Origin: Pseudoxanthomonas sp. Root65
GTDB taxonomy: Bacteria; Pseudomonadota; Gammaproteobacteria; Xanthomonadales; Xanthomonadaceae
DNA: 64,000 nt
Direction of reading: 5' to 3'
NCBI RefSeq assembly: GCF_001427635.1
Contig: NZ_LMHA01000001.1
Span: 1,897,133-1,961,132 of the forward strand
Shown piece after piece: positions 35,487 to 44,393 of the stretch. Position 1 is the first letter of the stretch. The number at the start of each line of letters is the position of its first letter. Made by a program: the position numbers and the translations under genes. The notes below the pieces were generated by a model that worked only from the letters and a program-made list of their open reading frames with translations, searched no databases and was not told the DNA's origin.

Positions 35487-36229
35487 GGCAGCACCTGGTC
35501 GAAGTAGTAGTAGCCGCCGGTGGGGCCGTCGTTGCCGATCAGCGCCAGCTGCACGCTGGTGCGCGCGCCATCCGGCACGGACAGCTCGCCGTTCTGCTGG
35601 TCGCCGGCCTTGTTCATGTCGGTCTGCACGTAACCCGGATGGATGGTGTTGACCTTGATACCGGTGTCCTTCAGCTCGTGCGCCAGGTGGATGGTCCACG
35701 CGTTGACCGCGCTCTTGGACACGTTGTACGCCGGGATGCCCTTGAACCCGTAGATGAAGGATGCCGGGTTCTGGTGTTCGGACAGCGAGCCCAGCAGGCT
35801 GGACACGTTGACGATGCGGCCGGCGTCGGACTTGCGCAGCAGCGGCAGGAAGGCCTGGGTGGTTTCGATCAGGCCGAACACATTGGTATCGAACGTCGTG
35901 CGCCAGGTATCGAGCGACTGGCCGGCGACGCCCTTGGTGCCGTCGTCGACCATGATGCCGGCGTTGTTGACCAGGATGTCGAGCCTGCCGTGGCGCTGCT
36001 CGACCTCCTTGACCGCGGCGGCGATGCTGGCCGAGTCGGTGACGTCGAGCGCAATGGCCTCGACCGGCAGGCCCTGCGACTGCAGGTCCAGCGCGGCTTC
36101 GACGGCCTTCTCGCGGTTGCGGCCGGCGAGCAGCGTGTGCACGCCGGCTTCGGCCAGCTGGCGCACGGTTTCGCGACCGATGCCGCGGGTGGCACCGGTG
36201 ACCAGGGCGATCTTGGAAGAAACGTTCAT
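35480..36229 (-). CDS. smeU2: Short-chain dehydrogenase within the efflux operon (SmeU2-like)
   Basis: A 249-residue classical SDR: NAD-binding TGATRGIGRETV, DILVNNAGI, catalytic Ser in NVSSLLGS and YNVSKSAVNAW with Tyr and Lys. It should be an active NAD(P)H reductase of a carbonyl substrate. It lies between the pump and outer-membrane genes and overlaps the latter by 7 bp. In S. maltophilia the equivalent smeU2 sits in the same place; its role in the pump is not clear, though detoxifying or sensing thiol-reactive and quinone compounds has been suggested. Confidence 0.9.
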   Translation of the reverse strand: MNVSSKIALVTGATRGIGRETVRQLAEAGVHTLLAGRNREKAVEAALDLQSQGLPVEAIALDVTDSASIAAAVKEVEQRHGRLDILVNNAGIMVDDGTKGVAGQSLDTWRTTFDTNVFGLIETTQAFLPLLRKSDAGRIVNVSSLLGSLSEHQNPASFIYGFKGIPAYNVSKSAVNAWTIHLAHELKDTGIKVNTIHPGYVQTDMNKAGDQQNGELSVPDGARTSVQLALIGNDGPTGGYYYFDQVLPW

Positions 36230-36260
36230 GGCATGACCTCGTTGGATTAGGAAAGGGAAT

Positions 36261-39200
36261 TCAATGGTGCGCCTGCGCGGCGTCCGCCGCCGGCGCGTGG
36301 GAGACCAGCGGTCGGTTGGCCAGCTTGCGCAGCGCCACGTAGAACACCGGGGTCAGGAACAGGCCGAACAGGGTGACGCCCAGCATGCCGGCGAACACGG
36401 TGATGCCCGTGATGGAGCGCACCTCGGCGCCGGCGCCGCTGGACAGCACCAGCGGGACCGTGCCGGCGATGAACGCCACCGACGTCATGATGATCGGACG
36501 CAGGCGCAGGCGACAGGATTCCAGTGCTGATTCCACGATGCCCTTGCCCTGCATCTCCAGCTCGCGGGCGAACTCGACGATCAGGATGGCGTTCTTGCAC
36601 GCCAGGCCCATCAGCACCACCAGGCCCACCTGTACGAACACGTTGTTGTCGCCACCGGCCAGCCACACGCCGAACAGGGCGGACAGCAGCGTCATCGGCA
36701 CGATCAGGATCACCGCCAGCGGCAGCGTCCAGCTTTCGTACAGTGCGGCCAGCACCAGGAAGGCCAGCAGCACGGCCAGCGGGAACACCACCAGCGCCGC
36801 GCCGCCCTGCGTCATCTGCTGGTAGCTGAGATCGCTCCAGCCGATGCCCATGCCGGTGGGCAACACCTGCTGCGCCAGCTCGGTGACCTTCGCCATCGCT
36901 TCGCCGGAGGACAGCACGCGCGGATCGGCGTCGCCCAGCAGGTCCGCGGCCGGATACCCGTTGAAGCGGATCACCGGGTCCGGGCCGTAGGTCTGCTTGA
37001 CGCTGACCATGCTGCCGATCGGCACCATCTCGCCGTTACCGTTGCGGGTACGCAGGTTGGCGATGTCCTCGACGTTGTCGCGGAACGGACCGTCGGCCTG
37101 GGCGATCACCTGCCAGGTACGGCCGAACATGTTGAAGTCGTTGACGTAGGCCGAGCCCAGGTAGGTCTGCAGCGTGTCGAACAACTCGGTCAGTGGCACG
37201 CCCTGTGCCTTCGCCTTCACCCGGTCGACCTCGGCATCCAGCTGCGGCACGTTGGCCTGGTAACTGCTGATCGGGAAGCCGAGGCCCGGCGTCTGCGATG
37301 CCGCGCCCTGGAAGGCCTGCACGGCGTTCTGCAGTTCGCCATAGCCCAGGCGGGTACGGTCCTCGATGAAGAGCGACCAGCCGGAACCATTGCCCAGGCC
37401 CTGGATGGGCGGCGGCATGAAGGCGAAGGTGAAGCCTTCCTGGATGGTGGAGAACTTCTGGTTGAGTTCGGCGGTGATTTCCTCGGCCGAGCGCGAGCGC
37501 TCACCGAAGGGATCGAGGGTGAAGAAGATCACGCCGTTGTTGGGGGTGTTGGTGAACTGCAGCGGATTGAGGCCCGGGAACGCGATCTCGCTGGCGACGC
37601 CGTCCACTTCGTTGGCCAGCGCCGCCATCTTCTTGAGCACGGTATCGGTGCGTTCGATCGAGGCGCCTTCCGGCATCTTCACGCCGGCGATCACGTACAG
37701 CTTGTCCTGCACGGGAATGAAGCCTGCCGGTACCGCCTTGAACATCAGGCCCGCGCCGACCAGCAGCACCATGTAGACCACGAACACCGCACCGCGCTTG
37801 CCGAGGGCGCGCGACACTGCGCCTTCGTAACGCTGCGAGCTGCGGTTGAAGAAGCGGTTGAACGGGCGGAACAGCCAGCCGAACAGGCGGTCGATCAGCC
37901 GCGACGGGCCGTCCTTCGGCGCATGGTGCGACTTCAGCAGCTTGGCCGCCAGCGCCGGCGACAGGGTCAGCGAGTTGATCGCCGAGATCACCGTGGAGAT
38001 GGCGATGGTGACGGCGAACTGCTTGTAGAACTGGCCGGTGACGCCGGTCAGGAACGCCATCGGCACGAACACCGCACACAGCACCAGTGCGATGGCGATG
38101 ATCGGACCGGACACTTCCTTCATCGCCAGGTGGGCCGCTTCCAGCGGCGTGGCGCCGAGTTCGATGTGGCGCTCGACGTTCTCCACCACCACGATGGCGT
38201 CGTCGACCACGATGCCGATGGCCAGCACCAGGCCGAACAGGGTCAAGGTGTTGATCGAGTAGCCCAGCACGTACAGCACGGCGAACGTGCCGACCACCGA
38301 GACGGGCACCGCCAGCAGCGGAATGATCGAGGCGCGCCAGGTCTGCAGGAACAGGATCACCACCAGCACCACCAGCAGCGTGGCTTCCAGCAGCGTCATG
38401 ACGACGGACTTGATGGAGTCGCGGACGAAGATGGTGGTGTCGTAGATCGACTGGATCTCCACGCCCGGCGGCAACGTCGGGCGGATCTCGTCCATCTTGG
38501 CGACCACCGCGTCGCGGATCTCCAGCGCATTGGCGCCGGGCGCCTGGAAGATGCCGATCGCCGACGCGTTCTTGCCGTCCAAACGCGCGCGCAGGGTGTA
38601 ATCGCCGGCCGCCAGTTCGATGCGGGCCACGTCGGCCAGCCGGACGATTTCGCCGTCGGCGCCGCTCTTCAGCACGATGTTGCCGAATTCCTCGGTGGTT
38701 TCGAGCCGGCCCTTGGCGTTGATCGGCAGCAGGAAGTCGCTGCCGTTCGGCATCGGCTCGGCACCGAGCTGGCCGGCCGAGACCTGCACGTTCTGCTCGC
38801 GCACGGCGCGCAGTACGTCGCCGGCCGTCATGCCGCGCGCGGCCACCTTGTCGGGGTCCAGCCACAGGCGCATCGCGTAGTCGCCGCCACCGAACTGCTG
38901 CGCATCGCCCACGCCCTGGATGCGCGCCAGCTCATCCTTGACGTGCAGGCGCATGTAGTTGCGAAGGTACAGCGAATCGTATTTGCCGTCCTTCGAGGTC
39001 AGGTGCACGACCATCAGGAACACCGGCGACTGCTTCTGGGTGGTGACGCCTTGCCGGCGCACGTCCTCGGGCAGGCGCGCCTGCGCCTGCGCCACGCGGT
39101 TCTGCACGCGCACGGCGGCTTCGTCGGGATCGGTGCCCGGCTTGAAGGTCACCGTCAGCGACAGCACGCCATCGGAGCCGGCGACGGACTTGACGTACAT

Positions 39201-39431
39201 CATGTCCTCCACGCCGTTGATGGCTTCTTCCAGCGGGGTGGCGACGGTTTCGGCGATCACCTTGGGGTTGGCGCCGGGGTAGACGGTGCGCACGACCACC
39301 GAGGGCGGCACCACTTCGGGGTATTCGCCGATCGGCAGCAGCGGGATCGAGATCAGGCCGGCGGCGAAGATCACGATCGACAGCACCGCGGCGAAGATCG
39401 GCCGGTCGATGAAGAAACGGGAGAAGTCCAT
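36261..39431 (-). CDS. smeW: RND multidrug efflux pump inner membrane transporter (SmeW-like)
   Basis: A 1056-residue HAE1-family proton/drug antiporter. It starts MDFSRFFIDRPIFAAVLSIV; 12 transmembrane helices flank two large periplasmic domains. Conserved helix 4 residues in GLVLAIGIVVDDAIVVVENVE carry the proton-relay Asp pair, and VQVGLVVLMGLACKNAILIVEFA follows in the second half. The pump trimer expels amphiphilic drugs; the SmeVWX group handles quinolones, chloramphenicol and tetracyclines. ATG 39431 is the standard start. It is 32 bp upstream of smeU2 and 159 bp after smeV. Confidence 0.95.
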   Translation of the reverse strand: MDFSRFFIDRPIFAAVLSIVIFAAGLISIPLLPIGEYPEVVPPSVVVRTVYPGANPKVIAETVATPLEEAINGVEDMMYVKSVAGSDGVLSLTVTFKPGTDPDEAAVRVQNRVAQAQARLPEDVRRQGVTTQKQSPVFLMVVHLTSKDGKYDSLYLRNYMRLHVKDELARIQGVGDAQQFGGGDYAMRLWLDPDKVAARGMTAGDVLRAVREQNVQVSAGQLGAEPMPNGSDFLLPINAKGRLETTEEFGNIVLKSGADGEIVRLADVARIELAAGDYTLRARLDGKNASAIGIFQAPGANALEIRDAVVAKMDEIRPTLPPGVEIQSIYDTTIFVRDSIKSVVMTLLEATLLVVLVVILFLQTWRASIIPLLAVPVSVVGTFAVLYVLGYSINTLTLFGLVLAIGIVVDDAIVVVENVERHIELGATPLEAAHLAMKEVSGPIIAIALVLCAVFVPMAFLTGVTGQFYKQFAVTIAISTVISAINSLTLSPALAAKLLKSHHAPKDGPSRLIDRLFGWLFRPFNRFFNRSSQRYEGAVSRALGKRGAVFVVYMVLLVGAGLMFKAVPAGFIPVQDKLYVIAGVKMPEGASIERTDTVLKKMAALANEVDGVASEIAFPGLNPLQFTNTPNNGVIFFTLDPFGERSRSAEEITAELNQKFSTIQEGFTFAFMPPPIQGLGNGSGWSLFIEDRTRLGYGELQNAVQAFQGAASQTPGLGFPISSYQANVPQLDAEVDRVKAKAQGVPLTELFDTLQTYLGSAYVNDFNMFGRTWQVIAQADGPFRDNVEDIANLRTRNGNGEMVPIGSMVSVKQTYGPDPVIRFNGYPAADLLGDADPRVLSSGEAMAKVTELAQQVLPTGMGIGWSDLSYQQMTQGGAALVVFPLAVLLAFLVLAALYESWTLPLAVILIVPMTLLSALFGVWLAGGDNNVFVQVGLVVLMGLACKNAILIVEFARELEMQGKGIVESALESCRLRLRPIIMTSVAFIAGTVPLVLSSGAGAEVRSITGITVFAGMLGVTLFGLFLTPVFYVALRKLANRPLVSHAPAADAAQAHH

Positions 39432-39558
39432 GGGTGGATTTCCTGCAGGAAAGATGCAATGGGCTGACCACCGTCCGGTTGGACCGTGGTGGGAATCGTT
39501 GTCTGGCATTGGATGCCGCGGGATGCAGCGATCGAATCGGATCGCGTGCATCCCCTGC

Positions 39559-39586
39559 CGTCATTCCCGCGAAGGCGGGAACGACG
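39559..39586. repeat. Short hairpin repeat inside the efflux operon
   Basis: TTCCCGC/GCGGGAA with a GAAG tetraloop (39564-39581), flanked by CGTCA..ACGACG. It lies between the stop of smeV and the start of smeW, only 5 bases from the former. Confidence 0.65.
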
Positions 39587-39590
39587 CTGT

Positions 39591-40796
39591 CTACTTCATG
39601 GCGACCGCAGCGGCCGGCGCATCGGCTGCGCCCATCGCCACGGCCTTGGCCTGCACCGGCATGCCGGGGAAGAAGACCTTCTGCACGCCACTGACGATGA
39701 CCTTGTCGCCGGCCGCCAGGCCCTGCTCGACGATGCGCAGGCCATCGGCCATCCGGCCGACCTTCACGTCGCGACGCTGCGCCTTGCCTTCCTTGTCGAC
39801 CACGTAGACGTACTTGCGGTCCTGGTCGGTCAGCACGGCCTTGTCGTCGACCAGCGCGGCCTTGAACTCGCCGCTGCCGAGCAGACGCACGCGGGCATAG
39901 AGGCCCGGGGTGAATGCGCGGTCGGCGTTGTCGAGCAGGGCGCGCGCACGGATGGTGCCGGTGCTGCGGTCCACCTGGTTGTCGAGGAAGTCGACCACGC
40001 CGGTGTGCGGGAAGTCGCTCTCGTCGGCCAGCGCCACCTGCACCGGTACCTTGCCGTCGCGTTCGCTCGGGCGCTCGCCCTTGCGGGCCATTTCGGCGTA
40101 GCGCAGGAAGGCGCGTTCGTCGGCGTCGAAGTGCACGTGAACCTTGTCCAGCGACACCACGGTGGTCAGCACGCTGGCGGCATCGCCGGCGCTGACCAGG
40201 TTGCCGGCGGTGACCAGCGCGCGGCCGGCGCGGCCGTCGATCGGCGCGCGCACCTGGGTCCATTCCAAGTTGAGGCGGGCGGTTTCCAGGGCGGCCTGTG
40301 CGGCGGCGACGTTGGCCTGCGCCTGGTCGGCGTTGGCGCGGCGCTGTTCGTACTCTTCGGTGGACAGGGCCTGCATCTCCGCCAGGCGCTTGGCGCGCGC
40401 GGCCTCGCTGCGGCCCAGGTCGGCCTGGGTGCGGGCGCGTGCCAGTTCGGCCTGCGCGCGCGCCAGCTCGGCGCGGTAGCTGCGCGCGTCGATGGTGAAC
40501 AGCACGTCGCCCTTCTTCACTTCCTGGCCTTCGGTGTAGACGACGCGGTCGATGTAGCCGGACACGCGCGGGCGCAGGTCGACGTGTTCGATGGCTTCGA
40601 CGCGGCCGCTGAACTCGTCCCACTGGCTGATCGACTTGACCGGCACGGCGGCGACGGAGACCTCCGGCGGCGGCGGCGCGCCGTGTTCGGCGGCCTGGCC
40701 GCTGCAACCCGCCAGCACGGCGATGGCGAGGACGCTGAACGCGCCGAGCGCCAGCAGGCGCCGCGAACGCGGAGAAGACGTGGGATGAATGTTCAT
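39591..40796 (-). CDS. smeV: RND efflux periplasmic adaptor (SmeV-like, MexE family)
   Basis: A 401-residue membrane-fusion lipoprotein: lipobox VLAGC near residue 31, lipoyl half (VDLRPRVSGYIDRVVYTEGQ), a coiled-coil hairpin (ELARAQAELARARTQADLGR onward), second lipoyl half (LEWTQVRAPIDGRAGRA), a beta-barrel and a membrane-proximal domain. It links smeW to smeX. First of the pump genes, 122 bp after smeU1. The closest named relatives are MexE and SmeV. Confidence 0.93.
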   Translation of the reverse strand: MNIHPTSSPRSRRLLALGAFSVLAIAVLAGCSGQAAEHGAPPPPEVSVAAVPVKSISQWDEFSGRVEAIEHVDLRPRVSGYIDRVVYTEGQEVKKGDVLFTIDARSYRAELARAQAELARARTQADLGRSEAARAKRLAEMQALSTEEYEQRRANADQAQANVAAAQAALETARLNLEWTQVRAPIDGRAGRALVTAGNLVSAGDAASVLTTVVSLDKVHVHFDADERAFLRYAEMARKGERPSERDGKVPVQVALADESDFPHTGVVDFLDNQVDRSTGTIRARALLDNADRAFTPGLYARVRLLGSGEFKAALVDDKAVLTDQDRKYVYVVDKEGKAQRRDVKVGRMADGLRIVEQGLAAGDKVIVSGVQKVFFPGMPVQAKAVAMGAADAPAAAVAMK

Positions 40797-40918
40797 GGGT
40801 GGTGGTCTCTTGGGGGAGAGGAGGAGCGGGCGGGAAGGGTGCGACCTGAAGTCAGGTTGAGGTCAAGCGGAAGGTCGATAGCGGAGCAGGGACGGCGGCA
40901 TGCGTGAGGGCGTGACAG

Positions 40919-41725
40919 TCAGGCGGAGGTGCGGCCATTGCGCTTGGCGCCGGCGACGGCCCACAGCGCTTCCTCGAAGTCGCGCGCCAGGGTGTTCTCC
41001 GGCGGCTTGGCATCGTGCGCGGACCAGGTGACGATCGACTGCGCCGCCCGGCCGTTGCGCGACAACAGGGCCACCGCGCTGCGTCCGACGGCCAGCGCGT
41101 TGGGCCACTCCGCGCAGGCGTTGATCGCGTTCTCCGGCGTGCATACCGGCTTGTCGACCGACAGCAGCTGCACGCGCACGCCCAGCGTCTGTGCTTCCTC
41201 GTGCAGCACCTGCGTCAGCATGCGCATGGCGGCGCCGGTGACCGAAGCGTGCCCGTAGCCCGACCAGCCGCGCTCCGCATACGGGCCGCCGATCAGTACA
41301 TAGTTCGCGGCGGTCTGGCTTTCGGACAGCAGCGGCAGCAGGTGGCGTGCGGCGGCGAGGTGCGGGATGAGGTCCGCTTCCAGCTTTTCCAGCAGGAACG
41401 ACGCCGGCCGGTCCAGCAGGCGGCCGGCCTGCAGCGGCGTGCCGATGCTGGCGAACACGGCACGCAGGGGGCGTCCGCGCTCGCGCACGTCCTCGGCCAG
41501 GCGCGCGGCGTCGCGGTCGTCGTGGATGCACGGCGAGTACAGCAGTTCCAGTCCGGGCTCGTCTTCGAAGTGTTCGGCCAGTGCGCTCATGCGCGGACCG
41601 TCGCGACCGACGGCCAGCACCGGGCAGCCGGCTTCCAGCAGTGCACCGACCACGCCGAAGCCGACGTTGCCGCTCGCGCCCAGCACCAGTGCACCGGGGG
41701 TCAGCGTGTCCTTCTTCGTGCTCAC
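40919..41725 (-). CDS. smeU1: Atypical short-chain dehydrogenase (SmeU1-like)
   Basis: A 268-residue Rossmann protein (LVLGASGNVGFGVVGALLEA) with the SDR layout, but the active site is altered: the YxxxK motif reads YGHASVTG, with Ser in place of the catalytic Lys, so it may bind a nucleotide without normal SDR catalysis. Start is GTG at 41725, overlapping the upstream stop (GTGA), so it is coupled to the small ORF at 41722-42189. It heads the efflux structural genes, as smeU1 does in Stenotrophomonas. Function in the system is unproven. Confidence 0.8.
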   Translation of the reverse strand: MSTKKDTLTPGALVLGASGNVGFGVVGALLEAGCPVLAVGRDGPRMSALAEHFEDEPGLELLYSPCIHDDRDAARLAEDVRERGRPLRAVFASIGTPLQAGRLLDRPASFLLEKLEADLIPHLAAARHLLPLLSESQTAANYVLIGGPYAERGWSGYGHASVTGAAMRMLTQVLHEEAQTLGVRVQLLSVDKPVCTPENAINACAEWPNALAVGRSAVALLSRNGRAAQSIVTWSAHDAKPPENTLARDFEEALWAVAGAKRNGRTSA

Positions 41726-42189
41726 GGCGTGCCCCGTCTCGGCAGCGAGCCGATGCGCGTGCTGACACCGGCCGACTTCACCCGCAGGCGCAGCGCGCCG
41801 CCGTCGGCCAGGTGGCGCGGCAGGGTGAATTCGCGGAAGCCGGCACGCGGAACGGCGAACGGCAGGCGCATGGCGGACCGACCCGTCGCGGGGGAGGAAA
41901 GCGACGGATCGGCCGGCCCGCGGAGGCGTTCGGTCAGCGAGCGGGCGGCGGCACGCAGCCAGCGAAGGACGGCATGGGGAAGGGAAGCAGGCATGGGCAG
42001 CAGTCTGGCGACCGGCGCGGTGCGCGCGATATCCGGATCCTGCTGGGCGCTTGCCTGATCCTGCGCGCCGTCGGACGTCGGGGCCACGAATGCGCGGCAC
42101 GTGCCCAGGCGCAGGGCGGGCGCTGCGTGGCGGTCCGGGCCCCCGCCCATGCCGTTTGTCGGAATGCGTCGGGCAAGTGTCCCGCTCAT
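41722..42189 (-). CDS. Hypothetical protein coupled to smeU1
   Basis: A 155-residue frame starting at ATG 42189, with GGGAGGA eight bases before it, and ending at 41722 where its TGA overlaps the smeU1 GTG. The C-terminal part (about 66-155) has normal codon use and a regular pattern (PHAVLRWLRAAARS, MRLPFAVPRAGFREFTLPRH); the N-terminal part is less convincing, and ATG 41994 is an alternative start. No domain recognised. It appears to be an extra first gene of the efflux operon or a coding leader. Confidence 0.5.
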   Translation of the reverse strand: MSGTLARRIPTNGMGGGPDRHAAPALRLGTCRAFVAPTSDGAQDQASAQQDPDIARTAPVARLLPMPASLPHAVLRWLRAAARSLTERLRGPADPSLSSPATGRSAMRLPFAVPRAGFREFTLPRHLADGGALRLRVKSAGVSTRIGSLPRRGTP

Positions 42190-42544
42190 GGGATGAATCC
42201 TCCCGTTGTCGGGATAATCCCGGATGTCGACATCAGCTTGCCGATCCGGCGGCCACCGCCCATCACGCCGCCACGCTGCGAGCGCGGCGCAGCGACATGC
42301 CCGGAAATGTCCTGTAACAAAAGGCTTTTCTCGCGCCGGAAAGCCCGAGGGTAGGGGGATTCCGAGGTATCTTCGCGATGCTCCAGCGACTGGAAGAGGC
42401 GGGCGAACAGCATGGGGGCGGTACCCGGTGGAGGACGATGGGTGTCACGTTACGCCTCCAATGAGGACTTGATTAGTCCTGATTTAGGGGAATAATCATC
42501 CCGTCAGCGGGCCAATGTCCCCTTTGCCTACCGGAGTCCCCACG
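42190..42544. other. Divergent control region of the efflux operon and its LysR gene
   Basis: About 355 bp with no gene. It holds a 13-bp palindrome CGGGATAATCCCG (42210-42222) just upstream of the minus-strand start, and an AT-rich promoter area at 42464-42496 on the plus side. AT content is locally higher than anywhere else nearby, as expected for regulatory DNA. Confidence 0.6.
42464..42496 (+). promoter_or_regulatory. Candidate smeRv promoter with overlapping palindrome
   Basis: AGGACTTGATTAGTCCT (42464-42480) is a perfect 6-bp inverted repeat with a five-base centre, in the size range of LysR-type sites. It overlaps a -35 TTGATT (42469-42474); a -10 AATAAT (42491-42496) follows at 16 bases. 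This arrangement suggests autoregulation by the LysR protein encoded from 42545. Confidence 0.55.
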
Positions 42545-43573
42545 ATGAGCCACGATCTCAACGACACCCTGATCTTCGTCAAGGTGGTGGAGCAGGGCAG
42601 CTTCATTGCCGCCGCCAACGTGCTGCGCCTGCCCAAGACCACCGTCAGCCGCAAGGTGCAGGAACTGGAGACGCGCCTGGGTGCGCAGTTGCTGCACCGG
42701 ACCACGCGCAAACTCGGCCTGACCGAGGCCGGCAACGTCTACTACGAACACTGCCAGCGCATCGCGCGCGAGTTGAACGAAGCGGCGAGCGCGGTCAGCC
42801 AGCTGCATGCCGGCCCGCGTGGCTGGCTGCGCTTCACCGCGCCGTATTCCATCGGGATCGACAAGATCTCGCCGCTGCTCGGCGAGTTCCATGCCCAATA
42901 CCCCGAGATCCGCGTGGAGATGCTGCTCGCCAACGACACGCTCGACCTGATCTCCGGCGAGATCGACGTGGCGTTGCGCATCGGCAGCCTGCCGGATTCC
43001 AACCTGGTGGCCCGCCGGCTCACCACGCTGCGCACGCAGGTCTACGCCAGCCCGAAATATCTGGCGCGCTACGGCGAGCCCCTGCATCCGGACGACCTGC
43101 AGCACCATCGCGTGCTGGCCATGCCGAAGAACCGTCGCGGCAACGCCTGGGCCATGGCATTGAGCGATGCCAGTGGCGAACACGACTATCCGATCAATCC
43201 CATCCTGGTCGCCAACGATCCCGCCGCGCTGAAGGGCGCGCTGCTGTGCGGCGAAGGCCTGATGCTGGGCGCCGACGTCATGGTCAAGCCCTACCTGGAG
43301 CAGGGACACCTGCAACGCGTGCTCGCCGGCTGGACCGGACCGGAGTACGAGTTCAACGCGGTGTTCCCGCGCGGCCACGTGCAGTCCCCGAAGGTGCGCG
43401 CGTTCGTCGATTTCCTGGTCGAGCGGATGACCTTCGACGTCGACTACATGATGGAGCACTGCCCGGTGTACCTGAAGCAGCAGGCCGAGGCGCGCGCGGC
43501 CGCCGAGGCGACGCCGGAAGTCGAGGCGGCCGCTGCGGTCGGTCGGAAGGTGTTGGCGGATGTGTTGAGTTGA
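42545..43573 (+). CDS. smeRv: LysR-family regulator of the efflux operon (SmeRv-like)
   Basis: A 342-residue LysR regulator: winged helix-turn-helix FVKVVEQGSFIAAANVLRLP and TTVSRKVQELETRLG at the N-terminus, then the effector-binding domain (IRVEMLLANDTLDLISGEID through ALRIGSLPDSNLVARRL). It falls in the CrgA/DmlR branch. The C-terminal ~40 residues are Ala/Glu-rich and extra. GGAG is seven bases upstream of the ATG. Divergent from smeU1, like smeRv in S. maltophilia, and so the likely activator/repressor of the pump. The natural inducer is not identifiable from sequence. Confidence 0.88.
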   Translation: MSHDLNDTLIFVKVVEQGSFIAAANVLRLPKTTVSRKVQELETRLGAQLLHRTTRKLGLTEAGNVYYEHCQRIARELNEAASAVSQLHAGPRGWLRFTAPYSIGIDKISPLLGEFHAQYPEIRVEMLLANDTLDLISGEIDVALRIGSLPDSNLVARRLTTLRTQVYASPKYLARYGEPLHPDDLQHHRVLAMPKNRRGNAWAMALSDASGEHDYPINPILVANDPAALKGALLCGEGLMLGADVMVKPYLEQGHLQRVLAGWTGPEYEFNAVFPRGHVQSPKVRAFVDFLVERMTFDVDYMMEHCPVYLKQQAEARAAAEATPEVEAAAAVGRKVLADVLS

Positions 43574-43608
43574 GTCGATACGAAGGAAATGGCGGCTCCT
43601 CAAAAGGC

Positions 43609-43700
43609 CGTCATCCCGGCGAACGCCGGAACCCAGCGTCTTTCGCGCATACCCACTGATCCGCACACGTCACTGGGTCCCGGCCTGCGCCGGGATGACG
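43609..43700. repeat. Palindromic intergenic repeat (TCATCCCGGCG type)
   Basis: CGTCATCCCGGCGAACGCCG at the left and its near reverse complement (ending CGCCGGGATGACG) at the right, with inner CCCAG..CTGGG arms, form a long imperfect hairpin. This element type is widespread in intergenic DNA of this family. Confidence 0.75.
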
Positions 43701-43829
43701 ATCGTCCCTAACGATTCCCGAACGCAATCGTGCGCCGGGCTGGCTAGGATGGGCCCGCATCGCCGGAGTTGGGTTGTCGCCAGGGAATGGCTGCCGCGCC
43801 GCCTCTCCACCTGACCAGGAATCCGCACG

Positions 43830-44372
43830 ATGAAGACACCGATCGCCGCTGTCGCGGTGCTATGGCTTGTGGCCTGCACCCCTGCCGCTCCCGATCCTGC
43901 CGCGCCCTCGGCCGGCGCCGCGCCTGTGGAGGCAACGCAGGACGCAGCCGCTGCGCCGGCACCGGCGTCGTCCGTGGCCGAGGCCGTCGATGATCCGCGC
44001 GCGGTCAACCAGGCCATCGACGAGGTGCTCGGCGACCATGCCCGCTACGAGGCGGTGATCCGCCAGCTCCAGAAAGCCGTGGTGACGAACGATGCCGCCG
44101 CCGTGGCCGCGCTGGTGGACTACCCGTTCGCCACCGTCCGCGACGGACAGCCGCTGAAGGTCGCCGACGCCGATACCTTCGTGCGCGAGTACGACCGCAT
44201 CATGACGCCGGCCATCGCCGAGGCGATCAAGCGGCAGAAGTACTCGCAGCTGATGGTCAACTACAAGGGCGTGATGTTCGGCAACGGCGAAGCCTGGGTG
44301 AACGGCATCTGCAAGGACGAGGCCTGCAAGGACGTCGACGTGCGCGTGGTGGCGCTGCAGCCGACGTCGTGA
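43830..44372 (+). CDS. Putative lipoprotein of unknown function
   Basis: A 180-residue protein with lipobox LVAC at about residue 16, an Ala/Pro-rich linker to about residue 50, and a globular domain (AVNQAIDEVLGDHARYEAVI, VDYPFATVRDGQPLKVADAD, MVNYKGVMFGNGEAWVNGIC) with a pair of Cys (CKDEAC) near the end. The pattern MVNYKGVMFGNGEVW recurs in NTF2-like periplasmic proteins. No function can be given. ATG at 43830. Confidence 0.8.
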   Translation: MKTPIAAVAVLWLVACTPAAPDPAAPSAGAAPVEATQDAAAAPAPASSVAEAVDDPRAVNQAIDEVLGDHARYEAVIRQLQKAVVTNDAAAVAALVDYPFATVRDGQPLKVADADTFVREYDRIMTPAIAEAIKRQKYSQLMVNYKGVMFGNGEAWVNGICKDEACKDVDVRVVALQPTS

Positions 44373-44393
44373 TTCGCAGCGGGGCTGGCTGTG

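Noticed and set aside
34071..42189. MexEF-OprN as the name of the pump
   Set aside because: The pump and adaptor are in that family, but two SDR genes in the operon and the divergent CrgA-like LysR gene match smeU1VWU2X/smeRv better than mexT-mexEF-oprN.
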